In this document: piece after piece, positions 8,680-16,335 of the stretch
Layout of the letters: each line of letters opens with the position of its first letter
Numbering within the stretch: the first letter of the stretch is position 1
Origin: an uncultured Clostridia bacterium
Lineage (GTDB): Bacteria; Bacillota; Clostridia; Oscillospirales; Acutalibacteraceae
Assembly: GCA_944376265.1 (NCBI GenBank)
Contig: CALWCD010000016.1
Coordinates: forward strand, 1 to 39,360
Reading direction: 5' to 3'
DNA length: 39,360 bases
Notes under the pieces: generated by a model
What the model was told of the DNA's origin: nothing
What the model saw: only the letters and a program-made list of their open reading frames with translations
Database searches by the model: none
Program-made: the position numbers and the translations under genes

Positions 8680-8735
8680 TTGACAAATGGAAGGCGCTGT
8701 GATAGTCTTTCTTTAAAAAGTAAAACGTTTTGCTT
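8680..8735 (+). promoter_or_regulatory. Aldolase-operon promoter with LacI-type operator
   Basis: TTGACA (8680-8685), 17 bp, TAGTCT (8703-8708). Immediately after is an 18-bp near-perfect palindrome at 8718-8735, AAGTAAAACGTTTTGCTT, with the same AAACGTT centre as the alpha-galactosidase operator. The arrangement predicts repression by the adjacent LacI protein. Confidence 0.75.
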
Positions 8736-8834
8736 TATATATCTTTTTGTTTCAAGCCATTTTCAGCGGAGAATAGAAGGAGATATTGTAGGAACGGTTT
8801 ACAAGGTTTAGAAATGGTGAGGAGTGAGCGTCCC

Positions 8835-9407
8835 ATGCCTTTGACAACAACAACGGAAATGCTGAAAAAGGCCCAGGAGCAGGGCTATGCCGTAGGAGCG
8901 TTCAACGTGGAGAACATGGAAATGGCCCAGGCCATTATCGGGGCGGCAGAGGAGCTGAAGGCGCCGGTGATTCTCCAGACCACCCCTTCCACTGTGCGGT
9001 ACGCCGGCACCCACCTGTACGCCGCCAACGTGAGAGCCTTGGCGGAGAGGACGGATGTTCCGGTGGCCCTCCATCTGGACCACGGGGACAGCTTTGCCCT
9101 GTGCGTCCAGGCTCTCCGCTCCGGCTATACCAGCGTGATGATCGACGGCAGCAAGCTTCCCCTGGAGGAGAACATAGACCTCACCCAACAAGTGTGTGAG
9201 ATGTGCTCCGCGGCGGGGATTCCCGTGGAAGGGGAGATTGGCCGGGTGGGCGGCAAGGAGGACGATTTGGAATCCGACGGCGGCTACACCGTCCCCGAGG
9301 AGGCGGTGCGGTTCGAGAGGGAGAGCGGACTGTTCAGCATGGCGGTGGGCGTTGGCACGGCCCACGGGTTTTACAAGGAAGAGCCCCGGCCCAGGTGGCG
9401 GGGGTAG
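8835..9407 (+). pseudogene. Truncated class II fructose/tagatose-bisphosphate aldolase
   Basis: 190 codons matching the N-terminal two thirds of a class II aldolase (full length about 285). Seen: GAFNVENMEMAQAI, catalytic Asp and zinc-ligand His in ALHLDHGDS, VEGEIGRVGG, and a zinc His in VGTAHGFYKEEP. After KEEP the sequence jumps into FGGY-kinase coding sequence in another frame and stops at TAG 9405-9407. The VLHGGSG zinc ligand and phosphate-binding C-terminus are missing, so it should be inactive. The ATG at 8835 is chosen because GAGGAG lies 10 bases upstream. The family splits tagatose-1,6- from fructose-1,6-bisphosphate specificity; the galactitol-type dehydrogenase nearby favours tagatose. 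This is the first gene of the operator-controlled operon. Confidence 0.85.
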
Positions 9408-10696
9408 GCGTGGACGGCCAGAGCTGGAGCGCCATCCCGGTGGACACAAGGGGAAACGTTCTGTGCCCCACCCCTCTCTGGATGGACACCCGGGCAAGGG
9501 ACCAGTGCCGCCGCCTGGAAGAACGGCTGGGCAGGGAGCGGATCTTCACCTGCAGCGGGAACCCCCTTTCCCCGTCCTACACTCTGCCCAAGGTGCTTTG
9601 GTACAAGGAGCGCACGCCCCAGGTCTATGAACGGGCGGAGAAAATTCTCTCGTCCAACGGGTATCTTGTTTTCCGGCTCACCGGCGCCCTCACTCAGGAC
9701 AAAAGCCAGGGATACGGCTGGGCCTGCTATCAGGTGGGGGAGAATCGCTGGGATAGGGACCTGTGCCGGGAAATGGGGGTGGACCCCCGCCTGCTGCCGG
9801 AGATCGTCTCTTGCAGCCAGGTGGTGGGCACGGTGACGGAACAGGCTGCCCGGGAGACGGGACTGCTTCCCGGAACGCCGGTGGCGGCAGGGGGCCTGGA
9901 CGCTGCCTGCGGCACCCTGGGGGCGGGAGTGATTCACCCTGGGGAAACCCAGGAGCAGGGAGGGCAGGCAGGCGGCATGAGCATCTGCCTGGACCGGGCC
10001 CAGCCCGACCCGCGGCTGATCCTCAGCGCTCACGTGGTGGAAGACCGGTGGCTCCTCCAGGGAGGCACCGTGGGGGGCGGCGGCGCCCTGAACTGGTTCC
10101 AGAGGGAGTTTGGCGGCCTGGAGGGGATCTGGGCGGAGCAGGAGAGGACCAGCCCCTTCGCCCTGCTGGACAGGGCCGCGGAGCAGGTGCCTCCCGGCAG
10201 CGAAGGCCTGGTGTTCCTGCCCTACCTGGCAGGAGAGAGAAGTCCCCTGTGGGACAGCCATGCCAAAGGGGTGTACTACGGGATCGACTTCTCCAAAACA
10301 AGGGCCCATTTTGCCCGGGCCTGCATGGAAGGTGTGGCCTATTCCCTGCGGCACAACCTGGAGGCTGCCCATCAGGCAGGGGCATGGACAGGAACTCTGC
10401 GGGCCATGGGCGGGGCTGCCAACAGCCGCCTGTGGACTCAGATAAAAGCCGATGTCACCGGAAAGCCCATTCAGGTGCCGGCATCGGACGCCGCCACCGC
10501 CTTGGGCGCGGCCATGCTGGCTGGGGTGGGCGTGGGCGCTTACCGGGATTTTGACCACGCCGTGTCCCAGACTGTAAAGGTCACACGGGAGCACCTTCCC
10601 CGGGAGGAATTCCGGGAAGTTTACGAACATGGCTACCGGCTGTACCGGCAGCTGTATGAGGATCTGAAAGAGACAATGCACAAGGAGGCTTTGTAA
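9386..10696 (+). pseudogene. FGGY carbohydrate kinase lacking its N-terminus
   Basis: The frame resembles xylulokinase-like FGGY kinases from AQVAGVGVDGQSWS onward: LWMDTRARDQC, SSNGYLVFRLTG, GGLDAACGTLG (catalytic Asp), FLPYLAGERSPLWD and MGGAANSRLWTQ. The first about 60 residues, including the DIGTTxxK phosphate-binding strand, are absent, and there is no good start codon with a ribosome site. The upstream sequence is the truncated aldolase, so one deletion of roughly 0.5 kb seems to have removed the aldolase end and kinase start. It would phosphorylate a ketose or polyol; the sugar is unknown. Its end carries the AAGGAGG site for the next gene, whose ATG is 1 base after the stop. Confidence 0.85.
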
Positions 10697-10697
10697 A

Positions 10698-11744
10698 ATG
10701 AAAGCAGCAGTTTTGCATGGAAACGAGGATCTCCGCTACGAGGAGTATCCCACCCCGGAGACGCTGCCGGGCACGGTGAAGGTGAAGGTTCGGGCGGCGG
10801 GCATCTGCGGCAGCGACGTACCCCGGGTGCTCCACCATGGAGCTCATTTCTACCCCGTGGTGCTGGGACACGAGTTTTCCGGCGACGTGGTGGAAGTGGG
10901 GGAAGGGGTCACTTCCCTCAAGGTGGGGGACACGGTCTCCGGCGCCCCCCTGCTTCCCTGCATGAAGTGTGAGGACTGCCAGCAGGGCAACTTCTCCCTG
11001 TGCAAGCACTACGGGTTCATCGGCAGCCGTCAGCAGGGCAGTTTTGCCGAGTATGTGGTGATGCCTGAGCAGAACGCCATCCCGTACGACCCCTCCATTC
11101 CCTACCAGCAGGCCGCCATGTTCGAGCCCTCCACCGTGGCGCTTCACGGGGTGCTGTGCAACCACTACCAGGGGGGCGGCTGTGTGGCCATCCTGGGCTG
11201 CGGCACCATTGGCATTTTTACCCTTCAGTGGGCGAAGATCTTCGGCAGCCGGAAGATTGTGGCCTTTGACATGGACCAGGGCCGTCTGGCGCTGGCCAAG
11301 CGCATGGGCGCCGACGAGGTGATCCACACTGGGGAAGAAGGTTACATGGAGAAAGCCAAGGCTCTAACAGGCGGTCACGGCTACGACTACGTATTCGAGG
11401 CGGCCGGCAATCCGGCGACCATGCACATGGCGTTTGAGGCCGCCGCCAACAAGGCCCATGTGTGCTTGATCGGCACTCCCCACAAGGACATAACCTTCAC
11501 CCCTGCCCAGTGGGAGCTGATGAACCGGAAGGAATTCCTCCTCACCGGCAGCTGGATGAGCTACTCCGCTCCCTTCCCGGGAAAGGAGTGGAAGCTCACC
11601 GCCCACTATTTCGCCACAGGCCAGCTGAAATTCGACCCGGAATTTCTCTACAAGACCTACCCCATGTCCCAGGCGGCAGAGGCTTTTCAGGAGTTTCACC
11701 ATCCCCAGCAGGTCCACGGCAAGATTATGCTGGTCAACGAATAA
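10698..11744 (+). CDS. Zinc-dependent sugar-alcohol dehydrogenase (GatD-like)
   Basis: 348-residue medium-chain dehydrogenase. Catalytic zinc ligands are in AAGICGSD (Cys) and LGHEFSG (His-Glu). A structural zinc lobe has Cys spacing C-x2-C-x2-C-x7-C in CMKCEDCQQGNFSLC, and the NAD-binding GCGTIGIF begins near residue 170. It resembles galactitol-1-phosphate 5-dehydrogenase and sorbitol dehydrogenases: it would oxidise a polyol (phosphate) to the matching ketose. Together with an aldolase and an FGGY kinase it suggests a galactitol/tagatose-like catabolic route. It is translationally coupled to the kinase remnant (ribosome site inside that gene). Substrate is inference; the family is firm. 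Confidence 0.85.
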   Translation: MKAAVLHGNEDLRYEEYPTPETLPGTVKVKVRAAGICGSDVPRVLHHGAHFYPVVLGHEFSGDVVEVGEGVTSLKVGDTVSGAPLLPCMKCEDCQQGNFSLCKHYGFIGSRQQGSFAEYVVMPEQNAIPYDPSIPYQQAAMFEPSTVALHGVLCNHYQGGGCVAILGCGTIGIFTLQWAKIFGSRKIVAFDMDQGRLALAKRMGADEVIHTGEEGYMEKAKALTGGHGYDYVFEAAGNPATMHMAFEAAANKAHVCLIGTPHKDITFTPAQWELMNRKEFLLTGSWMSYSAPFPGKEWKLTAHYFATGQLKFDPEFLYKTYPMSQAAEAFQEFHHPQQVHGKIMLVNE

Positions 11745-11780
11745 ATGGAAGAAATATTACATAGAAAGAAGGAGTTCTCT

Positions 11781-12791
11781 ATGGCATGGATTGACCCCAA
11801 GAAAGTACCCAAGCGGGTTTTGGCAAACGGAAAGCAAGTTCCCTGCATAGGCATGGGCACCTTTGGTTCCGACCGCTTTACCCCTGAACAAATCTCCAAC
11901 GCGGTGGCTGGGGCCATCCGCTGCGGTTACCGCCTGTTCGACTGCGCGTCCGTCTACGGCAACGAGGCCCAGATCGGCCAGGTGTTCGCCCAGGCGTTCC
12001 AGGAAGGGGTGGTGAAGCGGGAAGAGCTGTTCATCACCTCCAAGGTGTGGAATGACATGCACGGACAGGGGGATGTGCTCCTCTCCTGCGCCCAGACCTT
12101 GAAGGACCTGCAGCTGGACTATCTGGACGCCTACTTCGTCCATTGGCCCTTTGCCAACTATCACGCTCCCGGCTGTGACGGCGACTCCCGCAGCCCCGAC
12201 GCCAAGCCCTTCAAGGTGGAGGACTTTATGGCTGCCTGGCGGCAGATGGAGCGGCTGTACCACATGGGCCTGGTGAGGAACCTGGGCATGTCCAGCATGA
12301 CCATTCCCAAGCTGGAGGCGGTGCTGCCCCTGTGCAGTGTGAAGCCCACTCTCATTGAGATGGAGCTCCACCCCGGGTTCCAGCAGCCGGAGCTGTACGA
12401 CTACGTGGTGGCCCACAATATCCAGCCCATCGGGTTCTGTCCCATCGGCAGCCCCACCCGTCCCGACCGTGACACCACCCCCGAGGATGTGTCCGACATC
12501 CAGATGGAGGAAGTGGTGGCCATCGCCAAGGCCCACCAAGTTCATCCCGCGGTGATCTGCCTGAAATGGGCGGTCCAGCGGGGACAGATCCCCATTCCCT
12601 TCTCCATCCACGAAAACGAGTACGTGAGCAACCTCCAGTCCACGGTGGAGGACCCCCTCACCCAGGAGGAGATGGAGACCCTCCGCAAGGCCGACAGGAA
12701 CTGCCGCCTTATCAAGGGCCAGGTGTTCCTGTGGCCGGGGGCGGAAAGCTGGCACGACCTGTGGGACGAGGACGGGGTCATTGTGGAGTGA
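11781..12791 (+). CDS. Aldo/keto reductase
   Basis: 336 residues with the AKR catalytic tetrad: Asp and Tyr in FDCASVYGNE, Lys in ITSKVWN, His in YFVHWP. Other family marks are VLANGKQVPCIGMGTFG at the start and GLVRNLGMSSM in the barrel. It reduces aldehydes or ketoses with NAD(P)H. I chose the ATG at 11781, which has GAAGGAG upstream, over one at 11745. It is the last gene of the operon begun by the aldolase and is followed by a terminator. A role as a sugar or aldose reductase, paired with the preceding dehydrogenase, is likely. Confidence 0.9.
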   Translation: MAWIDPKKVPKRVLANGKQVPCIGMGTFGSDRFTPEQISNAVAGAIRCGYRLFDCASVYGNEAQIGQVFAQAFQEGVVKREELFITSKVWNDMHGQGDVLLSCAQTLKDLQLDYLDAYFVHWPFANYHAPGCDGDSRSPDAKPFKVEDFMAAWRQMERLYHMGLVRNLGMSSMTIPKLEAVLPLCSVKPTLIEMELHPGFQQPELYDYVVAHNIQPIGFCPIGSPTRPDRDTTPEDVSDIQMEEVVAIAKAHQVHPAVICLKWAVQRGQIPIPFSIHENEYVSNLQSTVEDPLTQEEMETLRKADRNCRLIKGQVFLWPGAESWHDLWDEDGVIVE

Positions 12792-12828
12792 GGAAACGCC
12801 TTTAGGACCATGTTCCGGAACAAGAAAA

Positions 12829-12864
12829 GAAGAGCTGCCGCGGTTCATTGCGGCAGCTCTTTTC
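12829..12864. terminator. Bidirectional terminator after reductase operon
   Basis: AGAGCTGCCGC pairs perfectly with GCGGCAGCTCT around an 8-base loop; Ts follow on plus and a T-rich tract on minus. It ends the sugar operon and the convergent sigma/anti-sigma unit. Confidence 0.9.
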
Positions 12865-12880
12865 ATGTTCACGGTGGTTT

Positions 12881-14689
12881 TCAGCGGGGCAGGGGAGAGG
12901 CGGTGCTCACCTCATCGGTCGTCTGCTCCACATCAGAGACATCGCCGGCGGAATCCTCTCCAAAATGGGAGCCTTCCAGCTGGGTGCCGAACACCTGGTC
13001 GTACTGCTGGCAGAAGGCGCGGAAAACGTCCTGGATGAGCACCTCTCCTGTTTCGCCGTCCACCAGCTCATAACGGGAGGCGGGGGAGTCGTAGAAGAAG
13101 TCCGAGTTTTCCGTGTCGTACAACTGGAAAAGAAGCACATTCCACGTTCCACCTAGGTCCAGGCTGTCCAGGTGGGCTTCCCGGAACAGGTGCTGGTTTC
13201 CCTGGTAGACACTGAAGCCTTCCGCATAGGCGTTGTACTCCTCTTCGGGGGCAGAGGTGTAGACGGCTGCCAGCTCCTCGTTCTCATAGCGGTGCAGCTC
13301 CACGGGGCGGTATTCCGTGTCCCTGGTATAGAGGCACCATGTGGTGAAATTCTCACTTGTGTCGGGCATGGGGCAGATGTACCCGTTCACCGGGTCGGGA
13401 GTTCGGTCTATATCGGCGCTGATGCGGTAGTCCAGCTTCTTCCGGCCGGCGGCCAGGTAGTTTTGGCTGGCATATACCCGTCTTGTTCCCAGGTCTATGG
13501 TAAATTCCGCCGTCACCCGGTTAGACGCGGGATTTTCCCCGTTGGACGATACCGTGGCGGGAGAGTATTCGTACAGGGTGAAAATGGCCTGGCCCACACC
13601 TTCCGGGAGAGCCTGGAAGGTGTAGGTCACATGGTAGAGCCCGTCATCTGCGGGTACGTCCGGGTAGGAGGTGAAATTTGAAAAAGGATAGGGCGACTCG
13701 GGAAGGATTTCCCCGTCCGGGGTGGTGAGCTGTCCGTAGTATCCCAGGCGCTGGGTTGCCTGATCCAGCTGGGAATAAGGAAGCATCATAGTGGACGCAA
13801 GGGAGCCGAACTCCGGCACGGCCGCCTGGATGGTGATGCAGGAGGGGGTGGCTTCCACCCGCTTCAGGGTGATGCCGTTGTCCTCTGTCTCCAGGTCCTG
13901 AATCAGGGAACGGCTGGTGTCCACGGTCACAGGGAAGCCGCCGTAAATATCGGTGGTCAAATTGGCTCCTGAATAATTGGTGAGACAGGGCATTTCCAGG
14001 GTCACGTCCAAGGTTTCCCCGTGGCGGCGTTCCTCCGGAAGCTGGAAGATCCAGGAGACGCTGTACAAGCCATTCTCCTTCTGGGCGAAAAGGGCAGACT
14101 CTCCTAGAGACTCCGCCTGCTGCCCGTCCACATACACAGCCAGCGTGTCCGTGGAAGGGTCGTAGGGGTCAGCATAGGTGGAAAGGGGTGGATTTTCCTG
14201 GTCCTCCAGATACAGCTCCGCCTCCATATGGAGATAGAGCCTGTCGCACCAGGCGTCCTGCACAATCAGGGTGCCTCCGCCACCGACCAAGGTTTGGGGC
14301 TCAAAGGGTGGAATCTCCTCCAGGACTTCCTGTTCCTGGTTCACATGGCTCTCCTGGTCCCAGGGAGCGGGAGAGGGCTGTTCTTGGTCCTCCCGATGAA
14401 GCTCCTGGAAGATCTGCCCTACGCCGGGGAGGCTTTCCACAAACACCGGGTTCGCCAGGTAGGCTCCATACACCCCCACGGCCGCCACCAGCAGGAAGGC
14501 CGCGAAAGCGGCGCAGGCCCGCAGGGCGGACTGGTAGAAGGGGCGGCGCTTCACCGGCAGCTCGTCGGGCAGGTCGTCCAGCGCAGCCCGCACGGCCTTC
14601 AGGTAGGACTCCGGGGGCTGTTCCACCTGGAGCTCCCGGGCCAAATGTTTGCGAAACCGCTTATCCCGTTTCAGGTCATTTCTTTGCAT
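12881..14689 (-). CDS. Anti-sigma factor, DUF4179-type single-pass membrane protein
   Basis: 602 residues. A basic N-terminal cytosolic part (1-50) precedes one membrane helix (about 52-76, ACAAFAAFLLVAAVGVYGAY). A long extracytoplasmic beta-rich region follows, of the kind seen in Firmicutes DUF4179 proteins. The gene overlaps the ECF sigma gene by 14 bp and so is translated with it; this arrangement is the basis for calling it the cognate anti-sigma factor. It would hold the sigma factor at the membrane until an envelope signal arrives. There is no clear zinc-binding ZAS motif, so the mode of binding is not visible. The last 30 residues are acidic and Ser/Thr-rich. Confidence 0.75.
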   Translation of the reverse strand: MQRNDLKRDKRFRKHLARELQVEQPPESYLKAVRAALDDLPDELPVKRRPFYQSALRACAAFAAFLLVAAVGVYGAYLANPVFVESLPGVGQIFQELHREDQEQPSPAPWDQESHVNQEQEVLEEIPPFEPQTLVGGGGTLIVQDAWCDRLYLHMEAELYLEDQENPPLSTYADPYDPSTDTLAVYVDGQQAESLGESALFAQKENGLYSVSWIFQLPEERRHGETLDVTLEMPCLTNYSGANLTTDIYGGFPVTVDTSRSLIQDLETEDNGITLKRVEATPSCITIQAAVPEFGSLASTMMLPYSQLDQATQRLGYYGQLTTPDGEILPESPYPFSNFTSYPDVPADDGLYHVTYTFQALPEGVGQAIFTLYEYSPATVSSNGENPASNRVTAEFTIDLGTRRVYASQNYLAAGRKKLDYRISADIDRTPDPVNGYICPMPDTSENFTTWCLYTRDTEYRPVELHRYENEELAAVYTSAPEEEYNAYAEGFSVYQGNQHLFREAHLDSLDLGGTWNVLLFQLYDTENSDFFYDSPASRYELVDGETGEVLIQDVFRAFCQQYDQVFGTQLEGSHFGEDSAGDVSDVEQTTDEVSTASPLPR

Positions 14690-15209
14690 GGCGCGCCACC
14701 ACCTTTCCCTGTTCCCGTTCTTCGTAAGCTTCCCGGAACTTTTTCCGCCCGTGGGAGAGCCGCTGCTTCACGGCCCCCTCGCTGATGGAGAGCATTCCGG
14801 CAATGTCCTTTACGGAAATGTCGTTTAAGTAAAAGAGAGTTAGTACCAGCCGGTCGTTTTCCCCCAGTTCGTCCAGCACCAGCTGCACGTCCAGAGAGGT
14901 TTCCCGTTCTTCCTCTGCGCCGTCCTCCGGCAGGATCTCCAAAGGCACCAGCCCCTTCTGCTGCCGCAGCAAATCATAGCAGCAATTTATCAAAATGCGG
15001 GTCAGCCAGGTTTTGAAGTACTTTGGCTGCCGCAGGTCGCTCAGTTTAAAAAAGGCCTTGCACACGGTTTCCTGCACCGCGTCCTCCACGTCTTCTTCTC
15101 TGTGGAGGATGGCCTTTGCCGCCCTGTACAGGGCCAGCTGGTTTTGCTCGATCAAGGCCACAAAGGCGGCTTTATCCCCCCGCTGGGCCTTTCGCACCAA
15201 TCGTTCCAA
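14676..15209 (-). CDS. ECF-type RNA polymerase sigma factor
   Basis: 177 residues. Region 2 (ALYRAAKAILHREEDVEDAVQ) lies near residues 25-45 with the usual DVEDAVQETVCKAF, and region 4 (VKDIAGMLSISEGAVKQRLSHG) is at the C-terminus. The start is probably a TTG at 15209, 5 bases after AAAGGAGG, rather than a TTG at 15236. The gene overlaps the anti-sigma gene and ends in KVVARHAKK. A candidate autoregulated promoter lies 55-84 bases upstream. With its membrane anti-sigma it should control an envelope-stress regulon; the neighbouring GH25 genes are possible targets, but that is inference. Confidence 0.93.
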   Translation of the reverse strand: MERLVRKAQRGDKAAFVALIEQNQLALYRAAKAILHREEDVEDAVQETVCKAFFKLSDLRQPKYFKTWLTRILINCCYDLLRQQKGLVPLEILPEDGAEEERETSLDVQLVLDELGENDRLVLTLFYLNDISVKDIAGMLSISEGAVKQRLSHGRKKFREAYEEREQGKVVARHAKK

Positions 15210-15263
15210 AACATCCTCCTTTGTTCCCCGGGGCAAATCCCCGCAATTTTCCCGTGTCGTCCA

Positions 15264-15292
15264 TTAGACATGGAACCCCGGGGAAAGGTAAG
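15264..15292 (-). promoter_or_regulatory. Candidate ECF autoregulated promoter
   Basis: On the minus strand, CTTACC (15292-15287) and GTCTAA (15269-15264) are separated by 17 bp with a CCCCGGGG-containing spacer. Firmicutes ECF promoters often pair an AAC-type -35 with a CGTC/GTCTA -10. No SigA-type promoter is visible in the gap. Tentative. Confidence 0.35.
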
Positions 15293-15302
15293 CTTTTTTC
15301 AA

Positions 15303-15344
15303 AAATATTTTCCCGGCCTGCCTTCTGTTTGGAACAGGCCGGGA
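15303..15344 (-). terminator. Terminator of GH25 gene
   Basis: TTCCCGGCCTG and CAGGCCGGGAA form an 11-bp stem, read leftwards, followed by AAATATTTTT. It isolates the sigma operon from the upstream GH25 genes. Confidence 0.85.
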
Positions 15345-15351
15345 AAGTGCC

Positions 15352-16248
15352 TTAATAGGGCTCGAAACAGAGATTCAGGTCCACGCTGCCCGAAATGCCC
15401 GGCACCGTTCCGCTGGCGGAATACTGCCAGATGCGGAAGCTGTAGTACAGGCTGGGGGCGGGCTGGTATTCCGCGTACCACAGCGGGTAGTCCTTCAGCT
15501 CCTCCAGGTTAAAGGCATTGTAGGCCATGTGCTTGTTGGTGTACACACAGGCCTTGCGGCCGCTTTCCTCTATCCGCTGGCAGAATGCCTTGGCGAAGCT
15601 GGTCACCTCTTCCCCGGACATGTTGTAGGCCCGCAGGTCTTCCGCGGGAAGGTCCTGGCTGGGGATGGGCGTCTCCCAGTCGAACACCACAGGGTAGGAA
15701 AGCTCCCGGCCGTTTAATGCCTCCAGCACAAAGTCCGCTTCCTCTTTCGCCTCCTCCTGGCTTACCGCCTGGGAGAAGAAATACACCCCCACCTTCAGGC
15801 CCGCGTCCAGGGCGCCCTGGTAGTTTTCCTCAAAGGTGGCGTCCAGGTTCAGAAGACCTTCCGTCATGCCCCGGTAGCCTATGCGCAGGATGGCGAATTC
15901 CATCCCTGCGCCTTTCACTGCCTGCCAGTCGATGGTCCCCTGGTGTTCGGAAACGTCCACGCCCATCACCGCCCCGTCATAGGTGAGGAAGTCCCCCTGT
16001 GCGACAAACTGGGAGGTGTCGTAGGTGTTCAGGGCAATGTCAAACTTGGGCGCCAGCCGCTCGCCTTCATATAGGTCGTTTACCAGTACCATATCGTCCG
16101 GGATCTGGGGCCCGGAGGGTTCCGGGGCAGTCTCGGTTCCGCCAAACAGGGACAGAACCACCACCACCGCCACCACCACAAGTGCCACGGCGGCGCTGGC
16201 CGCGCAGACTCTGGGGTCCATGGCGGATTTGCTGCGATGTCTTGCCAT
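15352..16248 (-). CDS. GH25 lysozyme-like membrane-anchored muramidase
   Basis: 298 residues with one N-terminal membrane segment (about 14-35, AVALVVVAVVVVLSLF) that anchors or exports the enzyme. The GH25 barrel begins at MGVDVSEHQGTIDW (catalytic Asp), continues through FAILRIGYRG and VGVYFFSQA, has the acidic pair in VVFDWETP (Asp and Glu), and ends with RIWQYSASG and VDLNL. It should cut the N-acetylmuramyl beta-1,4 bond of peptidoglycan. The start at 16248 has AGGAGG upstream. A terminator separates it from its upstream paralogue, so it is probably expressed by readthrough, as no separate promoter is evident. Confidence 0.9.
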   Translation of the reverse strand: MARHRSKSAMDPRVCAASAAVALVVVAVVVVLSLFGGTETAPEPSGPQIPDDMVLVNDLYEGERLAPKFDIALNTYDTSQFVAQGDFLTYDGAVMGVDVSEHQGTIDWQAVKGAGMEFAILRIGYRGMTEGLLNLDATFEENYQGALDAGLKVGVYFFSQAVSQEEAKEEADFVLEALNGRELSYPVVFDWETPIPSQDLPAEDLRAYNMSGEEVTSFAKAFCQRIEESGRKACVYTNKHMAYNAFNLEELKDYPLWYAEYQPAPSLYYSFRIWQYSASGTVPGISGSVDLNLCFEPY

Positions 16249-16275
16249 AAAGCCTCCTAAACTTGGTTGTTCCGG

Positions 16276-16324
16276 AAAAACGGGGGAAGCGCTGCAAAAT
16301 CTGTGCTTTGCGGCACTCCCCCCG
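16276..16324 (-). terminator. Terminator between the two GH25 genes
   Basis: Read leftwards, CGGGGGGAGTGC pairs with GCGCTTCCCCCG (one or two mismatches), with an inner GCAAA/TTTTGC stem, followed by TTTTT. It lies between stop 16336 and start 16248 and would limit expression of the downstream gene. Confidence 0.75.
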
Positions 16325-16335
16325 AAAAGGTCTTC

